Assembly: GCA_902551155.1 (NCBI GenBank)
Contig: CACDBG010000006.1
Span: forward strand, 1-49,641
Source of the DNA: an uncultured Verrucomicrobiota bacterium
Lineage (GTDB): Bacteria; Verrucomicrobiota; Verrucomicrobiia; Limisphaerales; UBA1100
Direction: 5' to 3'
DNA: 49,641 nt
The position numbers were made by a program, and so were the translations under genes. How positions within the stretch are numbered: position 1 is the first letter of the stretch; the number at the start of each line of letters is the position of its first letter. Of the stretch, positions 26,501 through 33,671 are shown in pieces. The notes under the pieces were generated by a model. It did no database searches. It was not told where the DNA came from and worked only from the letters and a program-made list of their open reading frames with translations.

Positions 26501-29500
26501 TGTTACTCAGGGTAGCCATGAGCAGATACGCCTTCTGCAGAGAGTCATAGAGCTTCACATCACTGGTGGTGATATCCTGCACCTTCAATTGATCGCCCTT
26601 CTTTAGGACCGTGAAAAGTTTCTGCTCTGAATGTGCCTTGGCCACATCCAAACTTTGCACCATGCGCACCTCGCGCTTGACCAACACGGTGGATTTAATG
26701 GGCACAGGCAGGGTAACTGTATTTAAGGGGTCCACCGCCACCAGTAACATCTCCTGCTGACCCTTAAATTTGGTTAGATCAATGGATACCACGCCATCCT
26801 TGTCGGGCTTCAAATTGGCCAGCAATTCGGAGTTGTTTTTCAAAAAATCAAGACTAGAGAAATCGTTAAGCCCACCACTTGCAGAGGGCTCCGCAGGCTT
26901 TCGATACCAGGCCCCCTCCTTGGCCTCCTCTAATCTCTCGGCCAGATCCTCAAATTCACCACCCTTGGCTGCATCCTGCCTTCCAGTGCTGGTTTCACGA
27001 ATAGCCCACGGGTTTAGGAGAAGGCCCGGTCTGGCAAGCATATTGCCGGGAAACTTGGTGGCATATTTACGATCAAGGATGTAGCGATATTCCTCACCGA
27101 TATCACGCTCCTGAACATACAGCGAACGTGGTCGCGCCAATCTTTTTGCTTCAGGTGAAGGCACCCCACCAATATCCAGTGATGCGTAAGCTGGGTAACG
27201 CTGGACAAAACGCGTAGCAAACACATGGACGCGGGTGAAGGGAGTGATATTCTCCAGTTGTACCACGGCGTTTTGCTGACCCACCATCACGTCACTAATC
27301 TGCAAGGGATGCAACACACGTTGTTCCAAAATGCGACTGGCACTCATTACGTGATGATCGCGCCTGTTGCCTTCGGTTATTCGTAAGGAAATGGTTTCAC
27401 CTGTTTCCTTCAGGTAAAGCGTGTAGTCGCCCACGGCCAAATCACTAATCTCCAGAAATCCGTTACGGAAAGTGCCGGCCTTGATGTGATTGCCTACCAC
27501 CGTTCCCTGACGTAATTCAAAAAGGCTATAACTGCCAGCTTTGGCAGCGTTATTGAGCGGGCCAGCCAAGGCCACCTGAATAGTCTCACCGGTGGCCGCA
27601 TGAATGATTGAGGGCTGAGCAATCTGCCCGTAACGATCACGTGAAATTTCCCAATGATAGGTTGAGCCATCACTACCGGTTGCCCTGATCCACTGGATAT
27701 CAGCCAAAACCCCAAGATCTACGCGCCCGGATGGATCGCTCTTGAGGCTTAGGCTATGGGAGCCCTTAAAATCGCGGTGCTTAAGTTGCACACTCACGGC
27801 ACGATCAGGTTTGACCTCACCATTCTTACCCAGAATATCGAGCACATAACCGCCATTAATGCGTGCTAGATGCACATTCTCCAGTTTGAGCGTTTTATCA
27901 ATCTGGTTGAGCTCAAAGGTCCCCTGATCCGTTAAGTCCTGTTTATTGCCTGCGGCCAAATTTTCGACTCGAGCCTTCAAGGTGAACTGCAGCTTCGCCA
28001 GCTTGTCTGGCACGGTAAATTCATGAATGAAAGCCTCCCCGTCCTTGATCTCACCCACCGGCAATTCCAACATCGTAGGCACGCCATCGCGACCGGTTGA
28101 AAGAATGACCAACCGCGGATCCTCCATGACCTTTAGGGAGATGGGGTTTCCATTAAGACGAAGGACGGGACGCACTACCAACTTCGCCTGTGCGCCGATA
28201 ACCAGTGCCTCACGGTCCACGTAGATTCCTGCGTCCAGAGAATAGGTTTCTTTCTGGTGAATAAAACTGGCTAGTGCACTAAAGTTGCCATTGCGTAAAA
28301 CGATTGTCTGGCGACCCGGCCTATTACTAAAAGGCACCACGATGAGACCATCCTCGTCTGCCTTATACTCGTTACCTGAAAGCCACAGGGTTGCCTGAGG
28401 GCAGGCCTTGTTATCCTCATCTAAAACCCTAAACTCATGACCTGCGGAGCCTGTGTCTTCCAGCACACGCAGGTTCCCCTTGCTGATGAGAGCCCGACTG
28501 CTACGGCCATTCCCAATAAATTCCACCACATAAACACCGCGCTTCTTGAGTTCTGGAAAATTGAAGTTTCGCTCGATACGCCGCAAGGGACGCTCATCAT
28601 AATTATAAGCCTGCTCACGCGTAGCTGCCAAACCATCCAAATTAATGGCGGTATTGACCGGATATAGATTGCGCGAATAAAAATTAAACGTATTGATTTC
28701 AAAAACACGAACAATCAACTTTCTCACGTTCTTAACGTTGACCTTCAAGGAAACCCCCTCGCTCGACTTGTAAAACACCTTATTTACCGGCGAAAAATCC
28801 AAATCGATTCGTTCCTGCAACGCCTTAACTTGTGATGTGGAAAGCATGGAGTACCAGCGCTCGGCATCCCCAATGCCACTAACCAGCTTAGCCTCAGCAA
28901 AAGCCTGTTTCAAATAGGTATCCCTTACCAAGGGCAGGTATTGATCAAAATTGGCATCCTGCCTGAAGAAATGCAGAAAGAAATCGCGCACCAAACGTTC
29001 ATCGGGACCAATGGGCGACAAGCCTGTAATTCGACTATAATCGGCATTAAGGTTTACATCGGAAATCCCCGGGCTCTTGAGCTGCGCCTCGCGATACTTC
29101 GGGTTGATATACGCCACCGGCCGCGGCAGTTTCAGGTATTCCATGAATAATTCACGGTTATACTCACCCTGACTACACTGAAAACGCAGCAGGTTATAGA
29201 TTGCATTGGCTTTGAGGGAATTATGAGCCGCAGCCAGACGCGTGGTAAACTGATGAATACGGTTGAGGTGCTTACCGCGCTCAATGAGGTTAAAGCGCGT
29301 ATCCGTATCTTCTGAAGGGGCGAGCTTGGTCAGGTAGGTGTTTATGAAATTGGAGTTGTTGATGAGGTTCGGCTCCAGCTGTAAAAGCTCGTCCATTTGC
29401 ACCTTGGTCAACTGCCGGTGGATATTATGTGAGCCAAACCCACGGCTGTGCTTATTACGCAAATCCTTAACGATTAACTGAGGTAGATTCGCTATATCTG

Positions 29501-30050
29501 GCCGTTGTAACCGTGAGAGTAGATGGCGCAGTCGTGTGGCATTCAGTTTATCGTGATCCAATTTCTCCAGACCGCGTCCCTCCACGCCTGACAAATCTCC
29601 GGACCGAAAAGCGCGAGCCAAATACGCATCAAAACTGATCTGCTTTGGATCCAGAGCAGTCGGATGCTTCGGCTTTTGGCCTTCAATAACCCGACTATGG
29701 CTAAAGGAAAGACCCAGTTCACGCCGGAGGTGCGCCAGTGTTGCTTCCGGATTGGCTCCATAATCCAAAAGCGCCTGCCGATCCTGAATCTCCCTTACTT
29801 GCGCTGTGCGCCCATGGCGTTTGATCCATAATTCAAGGTGTTTTTTGACCGTCCCCTTATCTCCGCGTAACTGCGCGTCCAAACAGTGGTAATAATAATA
29901 GTCAGGTGTGCCCGGGATGAGCAGCTTAAGAGCCTCCTTGCGATCCGCGGATAACGCAAATTTTTCGACGAATCCTATATCTATGCCCTGAGCCACCCAG
30001 CCCAGCAGAATTACCAGCGATAAAGAGAGAGTCCGTGTCGATGTTTTCAT
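23577..30050 (-). CDS. Giant secreted MG-domain-like protein (about 2157 residues)
   Basis: 2157 residues from the ATG at 30050, chosen because a Sec signal peptide (MKTSTRTLSLSLVILLGWVAQG) begins there; the frame runs to 30083. The first 420 residues are helix-rich. From about 430 come beta-sandwich segments that look like alpha-2-macroglobulin MG domains (KVNVKNVRKLIVRVFEIN, VVRPVLRLNG). A Gly/Pro linker (GGIGGGGFNANAPG, APPAPPRP) near 1365-1390 divides the protein. The C-terminal half has a helical TPR-like region (about 1850-1910) and ends in a segment on a GQVRFYKDGYTDLRGRFDY theme. No thioester CxEQ motif is present by eye, so this is not a classical thioester macroglobulin. It heads a run with a sulfatase and an S41 protease. 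Function unknown. Confidence 0.8.
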   Translation of the reverse strand: MKTSTRTLSLSLVILLGWVAQGIDIGFVEKFALSADRKEALKLLIPGTPDYYYYHCLDAQLRGDKGTVKKHLELWIKRHGRTAQVREIQDRQALLDYGANPEATLAHLRRELGLSFSHSRVIEGQKPKHPTALDPKQISFDAYLARAFRSGDLSGVEGRGLEKLDHDKLNATRLRHLLSRLQRPDIANLPQLIVKDLRNKHSRGFGSHNIHRQLTKVQMDELLQLEPNLINNSNFINTYLTKLAPSEDTDTRFNLIERGKHLNRIHQFTTRLAAAHNSLKANAIYNLLRFQCSQGEYNRELFMEYLKLPRPVAYINPKYREAQLKSPGISDVNLNADYSRITGLSPIGPDERLVRDFFLHFFRQDANFDQYLPLVRDTYLKQAFAEAKLVSGIGDAERWYSMLSTSQVKALQERIDLDFSPVNKVFYKSSEGVSLKVNVKNVRKLIVRVFEINTFNFYSRNLYPVNTAINLDGLAATREQAYNYDERPLRRIERNFNFPELKKRGVYVVEFIGNGRSSRALISKGNLRVLEDTGSAGHEFRVLDEDNKACPQATLWLSGNEYKADEDGLIVVPFSNRPGRQTIVLRNGNFSALASFIHQKETYSLDAGIYVDREALVIGAQAKLVVRPVLRLNGNPISLKVMEDPRLVILSTGRDGVPTMLELPVGEIKDGEAFIHEFTVPDKLAKLQFTLKARVENLAAGNKQDLTDQGTFELNQIDKTLKLENVHLARINGGYVLDILGKNGEVKPDRAVSVQLKHRDFKGSHSLSLKSDPSGRVDLGVLADIQWIRATGSDGSTYHWEISRDRYGQIAQPSIIHAATGETIQVALAGPLNNAAKAGSYSLFELRQGTVVGNHIKAGTFRNGFLEISDLAVGDYTLYLKETGETISLRITEGNRRDHHVMSASRILEQRVLHPLQISDVMVGQQNAVVQLENITPFTRVHVFATRFVQRYPAYASLDIGGVPSPEAKRLARPRSLYVQERDIGEEYRYILDRKYATKFPGNMLARPGLLLNPWAIRETSTGRQDAAKGGEFEDLAERLEEAKEGAWYRKPAEPSASGGLNDFSSLDFLKNNSELLANLKPDKDGVVSIDLTKFKGQQEMLLVAVDPLNTVTLPVPIKSTVLVKREVRMVQSLDVAKAHSEQKLFTVLKKGDQLKVQDITTSDVKLYDSLQKAYLLMATLSNNKTLTEFSWILEWPKLKAKDRREKYSKYACHELNFFLHQKDLGFFNEVVKPYLANKKDKTFMDEWLLGANLEKYLEPFAFSQLNDVEKILLARRGPAELEKMRRYIKDKNDLIIPNPERYSRLFDAAIMNSQLEADNDKLGIKLGKANALNQFQAELSRLTNINSSSQQAQKDDGAAMTGGIGGGGFNANAPGAPPAPPRPTSSTVSRFSGNKASSRQAAKNAKEELNDLRGDLEAKRAFDHSLGLKEGEAQYEQQFKGRNNFFADTSKKRQEVRQLFRKLPAAKEWAENNYYKLTIAQQNADLMRVNAFWNDYAASPANQPFFSGNFIYATSNFAEMMFALAVIDLPFEEPKHVAETMDRSFQLTAGEHMVVCHQEILPSAPVKKGPKILLSQNFFRADSRYRHAGNERLDNFVEDEFLKQIAYGCQVVITNPTSSPQKFELLVQVPEGAIPLQNGNYSKGRSTKLGPYSTTTFDYYFYFPEAGKFAIYPVQVANPNGHVAAADDFSFQVVNELSKKDKSSWGWISQNGTEKDVLKYLRDHNLNRTDLNLIAFRLRHEVEGGGGRDFYNRVMKLLDERFTYHHTLWSYALYHQDEERMSDYLERSPMAGRVGFYFESPILSVDPVGRKWYQHLEYKPLVNARAHQLGKTRKILNDAFWAQYNSLLATLKYHKEIPNNDLLGLTYYLLLQDRVEDAIAFHRRVSADKLTEKLQHDYLGLYLAFYQGDLKKARQLATAHADHPVDKWRNLFATASSQLDEIEGKEGVLVDKEDRGQKQDQLASTQASFEFKVEDRQVQLSYQNLKDITVNYYPMDVELLFSRKPFMKEDTDHFTYIVPNTVETVELPDKKTAHTFVIPEKFHSSNVMVEIVAKGIRKSQAYYANTLAVQMVENYGQVRVTDQAKGKSLPKTYVKVYGKLANGQVRFYKDGYTDLRGRFDYVSLNTGELDTVQSFAILILNDEHGAIIREAKPPKQ

Positions 30051-30213
30051 GATACTCAATTTACTCAAAATAAAATGCCTCACGGGAGCCTCAGTAGGAC
30101 CCGTCCATTATTAGACGGTAAATTGACCAAATTGCCCCGCTTCAAAATCTATGGTACTCGCCCATCACACTTACACCACTGCAAAATAATTCAAAATCTG
30201 TTAACCTTTTCAC

Positions 30214-30960
30214 ATGCCTGAGAAACTCACTGAATGGATCAGAGAAGCTAACCGTATCCTTATCTTTACAGGTGCGGGTATTTCCACACCCAGCGGTATC
30301 CCGGCATTTCGTGGTGCGGGCGGTATCTGGACCACACGCCAACCTGTTCTTTATCAGGACTTCATGGCTAAGGAATCTGCCCGGACCGAATACTGGCAAT
30401 ATAAACTCGAACTTTGGGAAGAACACGGAGATGCCCAACCTAATATTATTCACGACTCCATTGTGGATCTTGAAAAATCCGGCAAGGTGGAGATGGTTGT
30501 CACCCAAAATGTGGATGGGCTACATCTTGCTGCAGGAACCAGTAGGGATTTACTTGTTGAAGTCCATGGCAATGGCACATTAGTTGAGTGCCAAAGTTGT
30601 GGTTTTGAAGAATCGGCACAGCCTAGTTTTGAAAAATTTAAAAATGAAGGGACATGCCCAATCTGCAAATGTGGCGGTTACCTAAAACCTGCCACCATCA
30701 GCTTTGGGCAAAACCTAAAAGAAGAGGATTTAAAGCGCGCACAAAAAGCTGCCAAGTGGTGTGATTTAGTAATTGCACTGGGCTCTACCTTATCGGTTAG
30801 CCCAGCTAACACCATTCCTCTTATAGCTGCTCAGGCTGACACTCCATACATCATCATCAATCGAGATGAAACCGATCATGACGGTTTAACACAAGTCACC
30901 TTACGTCTGACAGGAAATGTGGAGGACCTCTTTCCTCCAGCAGTAAAAGAAGCTTTATAA
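30214..30960 (+). CDS. Sir2-family NAD-dependent protein deacylase
   Basis: 248 residues, the length usual for bacterial sirtuins (CobB/SirA type). GAGIST at 20-25 and SGIPAFRG at 27-34 form the NAD site, TQNVDGLH is at 97-104, and EVHGN at 116-120 supplies the catalytic His118. A zinc site is formed by Cys126 and Cys129 with Cys148, Cys151 or Cys153. LGSTLSVSPANTIP and the INRDETDHD region complete the Rossmann fold. It is cytoplasmic, with no signal peptide. Its stop is two bases from the stop of the convergent sulfatase, so transcription must end inside or beyond the neighbour. It is separated from the giant gene by a 163-bp divergent region. Confidence 0.95.
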   Translation: MPEKLTEWIREANRILIFTGAGISTPSGIPAFRGAGGIWTTRQPVLYQDFMAKESARTEYWQYKLELWEEHGDAQPNIIHDSIVDLEKSGKVEMVVTQNVDGLHLAAGTSRDLLVEVHGNGTLVECQSCGFEESAQPSFEKFKNEGTCPICKCGGYLKPATISFGQNLKEEDLKRAQKAAKWCDLVIALGSTLSVSPANTIPLIAAQADTPYIIINRDETDHDGLTQVTLRLTGNVEDLFPPAVKEAL

Positions 30961-30962
30961 TT

Positions 30963-32351
30963 TTAAGGATTAACTCCGTCCTTCACCATTGGCTTTGAAT
31001 TCTTCAACGTCATCGCCGGACGTTGCTCCTTGCCTTGGCGAAGCTCGTTGCCGAGTGTCGCCTCGGCATGGGCGACTAGTTCGCGCAGCTTGGCCATTAC
31101 CTTGGGATTACCCTCAGCAACATCTATTTTTTCTGCCAAATCCGTTTTCAGATTCACCAACTTCCCCGGCCGCCCGCGACCCTTATTGTTGGGAGTAGTC
31201 CAAGCAGGGAAGGTATTCTTAAGAGGCAGATGCCACTTCCAATCACCCCAACGAACCGCCTGCAACTGCCGACGGCGATAAAAGTAAAAAGCTTCATAAG
31301 GGGAAGTCGCCCCCTTAGCTCCGGCTAGTAACGGCATAATGTCGTGCCCGTCGATTTTCTTACCGGACAGCTTACCACCACTTAAACCCGCAAAGGTCGG
31401 TAAAAAGTCCATAGTACTGGAAAGTTCATTGCAGATACCACCAGCCGGTATGCGACCAGGCCAACGGGCAATCATTGGCACACGCATACCTCCTTCCATC
31501 GTTCCACCCTTGGCGCCGAATAACGGCGCATTCGATCCTCCATTACGGCCGTTGGAACCATTATCTGAAGTGAAAATGACCAGCGTATTTTTATCCAAAT
31601 TAAATTTCTTTAGCGCATCCATAATCTGACCGGTTGACCAATCGATCTCCTCCACAGAATCGCCATAGCGCCCGTTAGCACTTTTGCCGTGAAAATTCCT
31701 GGAGGCAAACAACGGTAGGTGTGGGAAGGTATGAGGTACATACAGGAAGAAAGGTTTGGATTTGTTACGCTCGATGAATCTTACCGCCTCGCGGGTATAA
31801 CGCTGCGTAAGCGTAGCCTGATTGACTGGCGCCTCGATCACCTTAGTTTGTTTCACCAGCGGCAGCGGCGGATCACCCCGACGGCGGCTGGCCATGTCGT
31901 TGGAATACGGGATACCATAGTACTCATCAAATCCATGCGCAGTGGGCAGGTGCGGCGGCTGATCTCCAAGATGCCACTTACCGATACAGGCAGTTGCGTA
32001 ACCTTTTGCTTTTAACATTTCAGGCAACGTTTGCTCATCAGCATGTAGTCCACGCCGACTCCGAGGAATCAAAACCCAATGCCCCGTAAAATCTTCATGC
32101 ATACCCACACGCCTCGGATAAGAACCCGTCATCAGACTTGCGCGGGAAGGAGTGCACACCGGACTGGAAGAATAAAAACTTGTAAAGAGCATACCCTCCT
32201 TTCCCAATTGATCAATCCGAGGCGTGCGATTCTTTTTAGATCCGTAACATCCGAGATCACCGTATCCGAGATCATCACAAAAAATGAGAATGTAATTGGG
32301 CGCGGCACAAACCGAAGCAACTGCAATAAAGAATGCAATCAAAAACTTCAT
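30963..32351 (-). CDS. Secreted sulfatase
   Basis: 462 residues with a signal peptide (MKFLIAFFIAVASVCA). The active site SSSPVCTPSRASLMTG has Cys66 in a C-x-P-x-R context. Metal-site segments are NYILIFCDDLGYGDLGC and LVIFTSDNGSNGRNGG; TPRIDQLGKEG and ACIGKWHLGDQPPHLP are also present. At 462 residues it is slightly shorter than the other sulfatases here. It ends a run with DUF1552 (21 bp upstream) and DUF1592, so a co-transcribed DUF1592-DUF1552-sulfatase unit is likely. Substrate unknown. Confidence 0.94.
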   Translation of the reverse strand: MKFLIAFFIAVASVCAAPNYILIFCDDLGYGDLGCYGSKKNRTPRIDQLGKEGMLFTSFYSSSPVCTPSRASLMTGSYPRRVGMHEDFTGHWVLIPRSRRGLHADEQTLPEMLKAKGYATACIGKWHLGDQPPHLPTAHGFDEYYGIPYSNDMASRRRGDPPLPLVKQTKVIEAPVNQATLTQRYTREAVRFIERNKSKPFFLYVPHTFPHLPLFASRNFHGKSANGRYGDSVEEIDWSTGQIMDALKKFNLDKNTLVIFTSDNGSNGRNGGSNAPLFGAKGGTMEGGMRVPMIARWPGRIPAGGICNELSSTMDFLPTFAGLSGGKLSGKKIDGHDIMPLLAGAKGATSPYEAFYFYRRRQLQAVRWGDWKWHLPLKNTFPAWTTPNNKGRGRPGKLVNLKTDLAEKIDVAEGNPKVMAKLRELVAHAEATLGNELRQGKEQRPAMTLKNSKPMVKDGVNP

Positions 32352-32372
32352 AAATAATAACCAAGATTATCT

Positions 32373-33671
32373 CTAAGCTAGAAAACCTTTCAAGTCACCT
32401 GTACTGTCGCCAAGCTGTTTCACTGGGCAACCCATGATTTGAGCCATGGAAACCCAAAGGTTGGCAATGGGAGTCTCCTCGGGATGCTGATCATACCGAT
32501 TGGTTTTTAACAAGCCACCCGCACTACCCGCAATAACGGTGGGCAAGTTCGTGCATTCATGAAGCATGCCGCTACTCAAGCCTGAGCCATAGGTAAACAT
32601 CATATTATCAAGCAGCGTGGTTTCCCCTTCCTGAATTGCATCCATCTTTTGACAAATACGTACGAACTGACGCATATGAAAATGATCAAGCTTCTCCAAA
32701 TCAGCCAAAACCTTGGCGTTATTCTGGTTATGAGTCCATCCATGATGATCAATCGGTTTTACAAACACATCTTCAAACATCAATGGGGTAGACCAACGTT
32801 CCGGAGCAACCATCATTGTACTGACCCGAGTCAGATCAGTCTGCAATGCGAGCACCATTAAATCTCCCATGATTTGTATATATTCATCACGACGCATGGT
32901 GGTCCACAGCTTTTCAGGCTGCTCAAAATTAAGATCGCGTATATCCACCTGACTTTTGGTGATCCGTTCAATTTGCTGCTCTACAGTCCGAACCGATTCC
33001 ATATATTCATCAAGCTTGTGACGATCCAACCGCCCAAGTTTGCCATGCAAATCCTTGGCATCAGCCAAGACCAAATCCAGCACACTGGCATTAGCCTGAT
33101 GCTCCTTAACATTAAACAAACGCTGAAAGACCTTGCGAGGGTCCTTGATGGATCGGGCTACATGTCCATGGCCATACCAGGAAATATTGTCGAAATAAAC
33201 TGACTCACGATTATCTGTAAAACTATTACAGGAAAGTTCCAATGAGCGAAATGGGGTAGATTTCCCCGCCGTATCAGCAATGACCTGATCTATGGTACGT
33301 TTGAGCGGGTAACCCGCAGGTGACAATTCATCCGGGGCTGCAGTACTTAGATAACACGCCCCTGCCTGTGCATGACCATCAGTCCCTGGCACCTTTACCC
33401 GTCCCAGATTGCTAAAGAGCGAAACCTTATCCCGCACGGGTTGCAGTGGCTGCAATGTAGGGCTCAAAACAAAATCATGTCCGGCCTCTAAAGGATGCCA
33501 TGCTTTTTGTGCAACCCCATTTGGCGTATAAAAAAACGCCACGCGCTTGGGCGCCCTAGCTCCTTCCGCACCGCGCGCTTGCATAGCATCCAGAAAAGGC
33601 AGTGCCAATACTGCCCCACAACCCCGCAGGAAAGTCCGACGCGCGATTTGATTGTGCTTAAGGACGTTCAT
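32373..33671 (-). CDS. DUF1552 domain protein, Tat-exported
   Basis: 432 residues. The signal is of Tat type (ARRTFLRGCGAVLALPFLDAM). DUF1552 landmarks include VAFFYTPNGVAQKAWHP, a GHAQAGACYL segment, SFTDNRESVYFDN, the VRTVEQQIERI helix, ALQTDLTRVSTMMVAPE, HHGWTHNQ, and the C-terminal KQLGDSTGDLKGF. The ATG overlaps the stop of the upstream DUF1592 gene by four bases (33668-33671, ATGA). Unlike the first two pairs in the window, here the DUF1592 gene comes first. Function unknown. Confidence 0.92.
   Translation of the reverse strand: MNVLKHNQIARRTFLRGCGAVLALPFLDAMQARGAEGARAPKRVAFFYTPNGVAQKAWHPLEAGHDFVLSPTLQPLQPVRDKVSLFSNLGRVKVPGTDGHAQAGACYLSTAAPDELSPAGYPLKRTIDQVIADTAGKSTPFRSLELSCNSFTDNRESVYFDNISWYGHGHVARSIKDPRKVFQRLFNVKEHQANASVLDLVLADAKDLHGKLGRLDRHKLDEYMESVRTVEQQIERITKSQVDIRDLNFEQPEKLWTTMRRDEYIQIMGDLMVLALQTDLTRVSTMMVAPERWSTPLMFEDVFVKPIDHHGWTHNQNNAKVLADLEKLDHFHMRQFVRICQKMDAIQEGETTLLDNMMFTYGSGLSSGMLHECTNLPTVIAGSAGGLLKTNRYDQHPEETPIANLWVSMAQIMGCPVKQLGDSTGDLKGFLA

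Noticed and set aside
23577-30050. Classical thioester alpha-2-macroglobulin
   Set aside because: No CxEQ motif was seen in the translation, and the domain order after the hinge does not look like a macroglobulin; only MG-like segments are claimed.
30101-30118. Hairpin CCGTC/GACGG with an 8-base loop between the giant gene and the sirtuin
   Set aside because: The stem has only five pairs and no T run follows on either strand, so it is not called as a terminator or operator.
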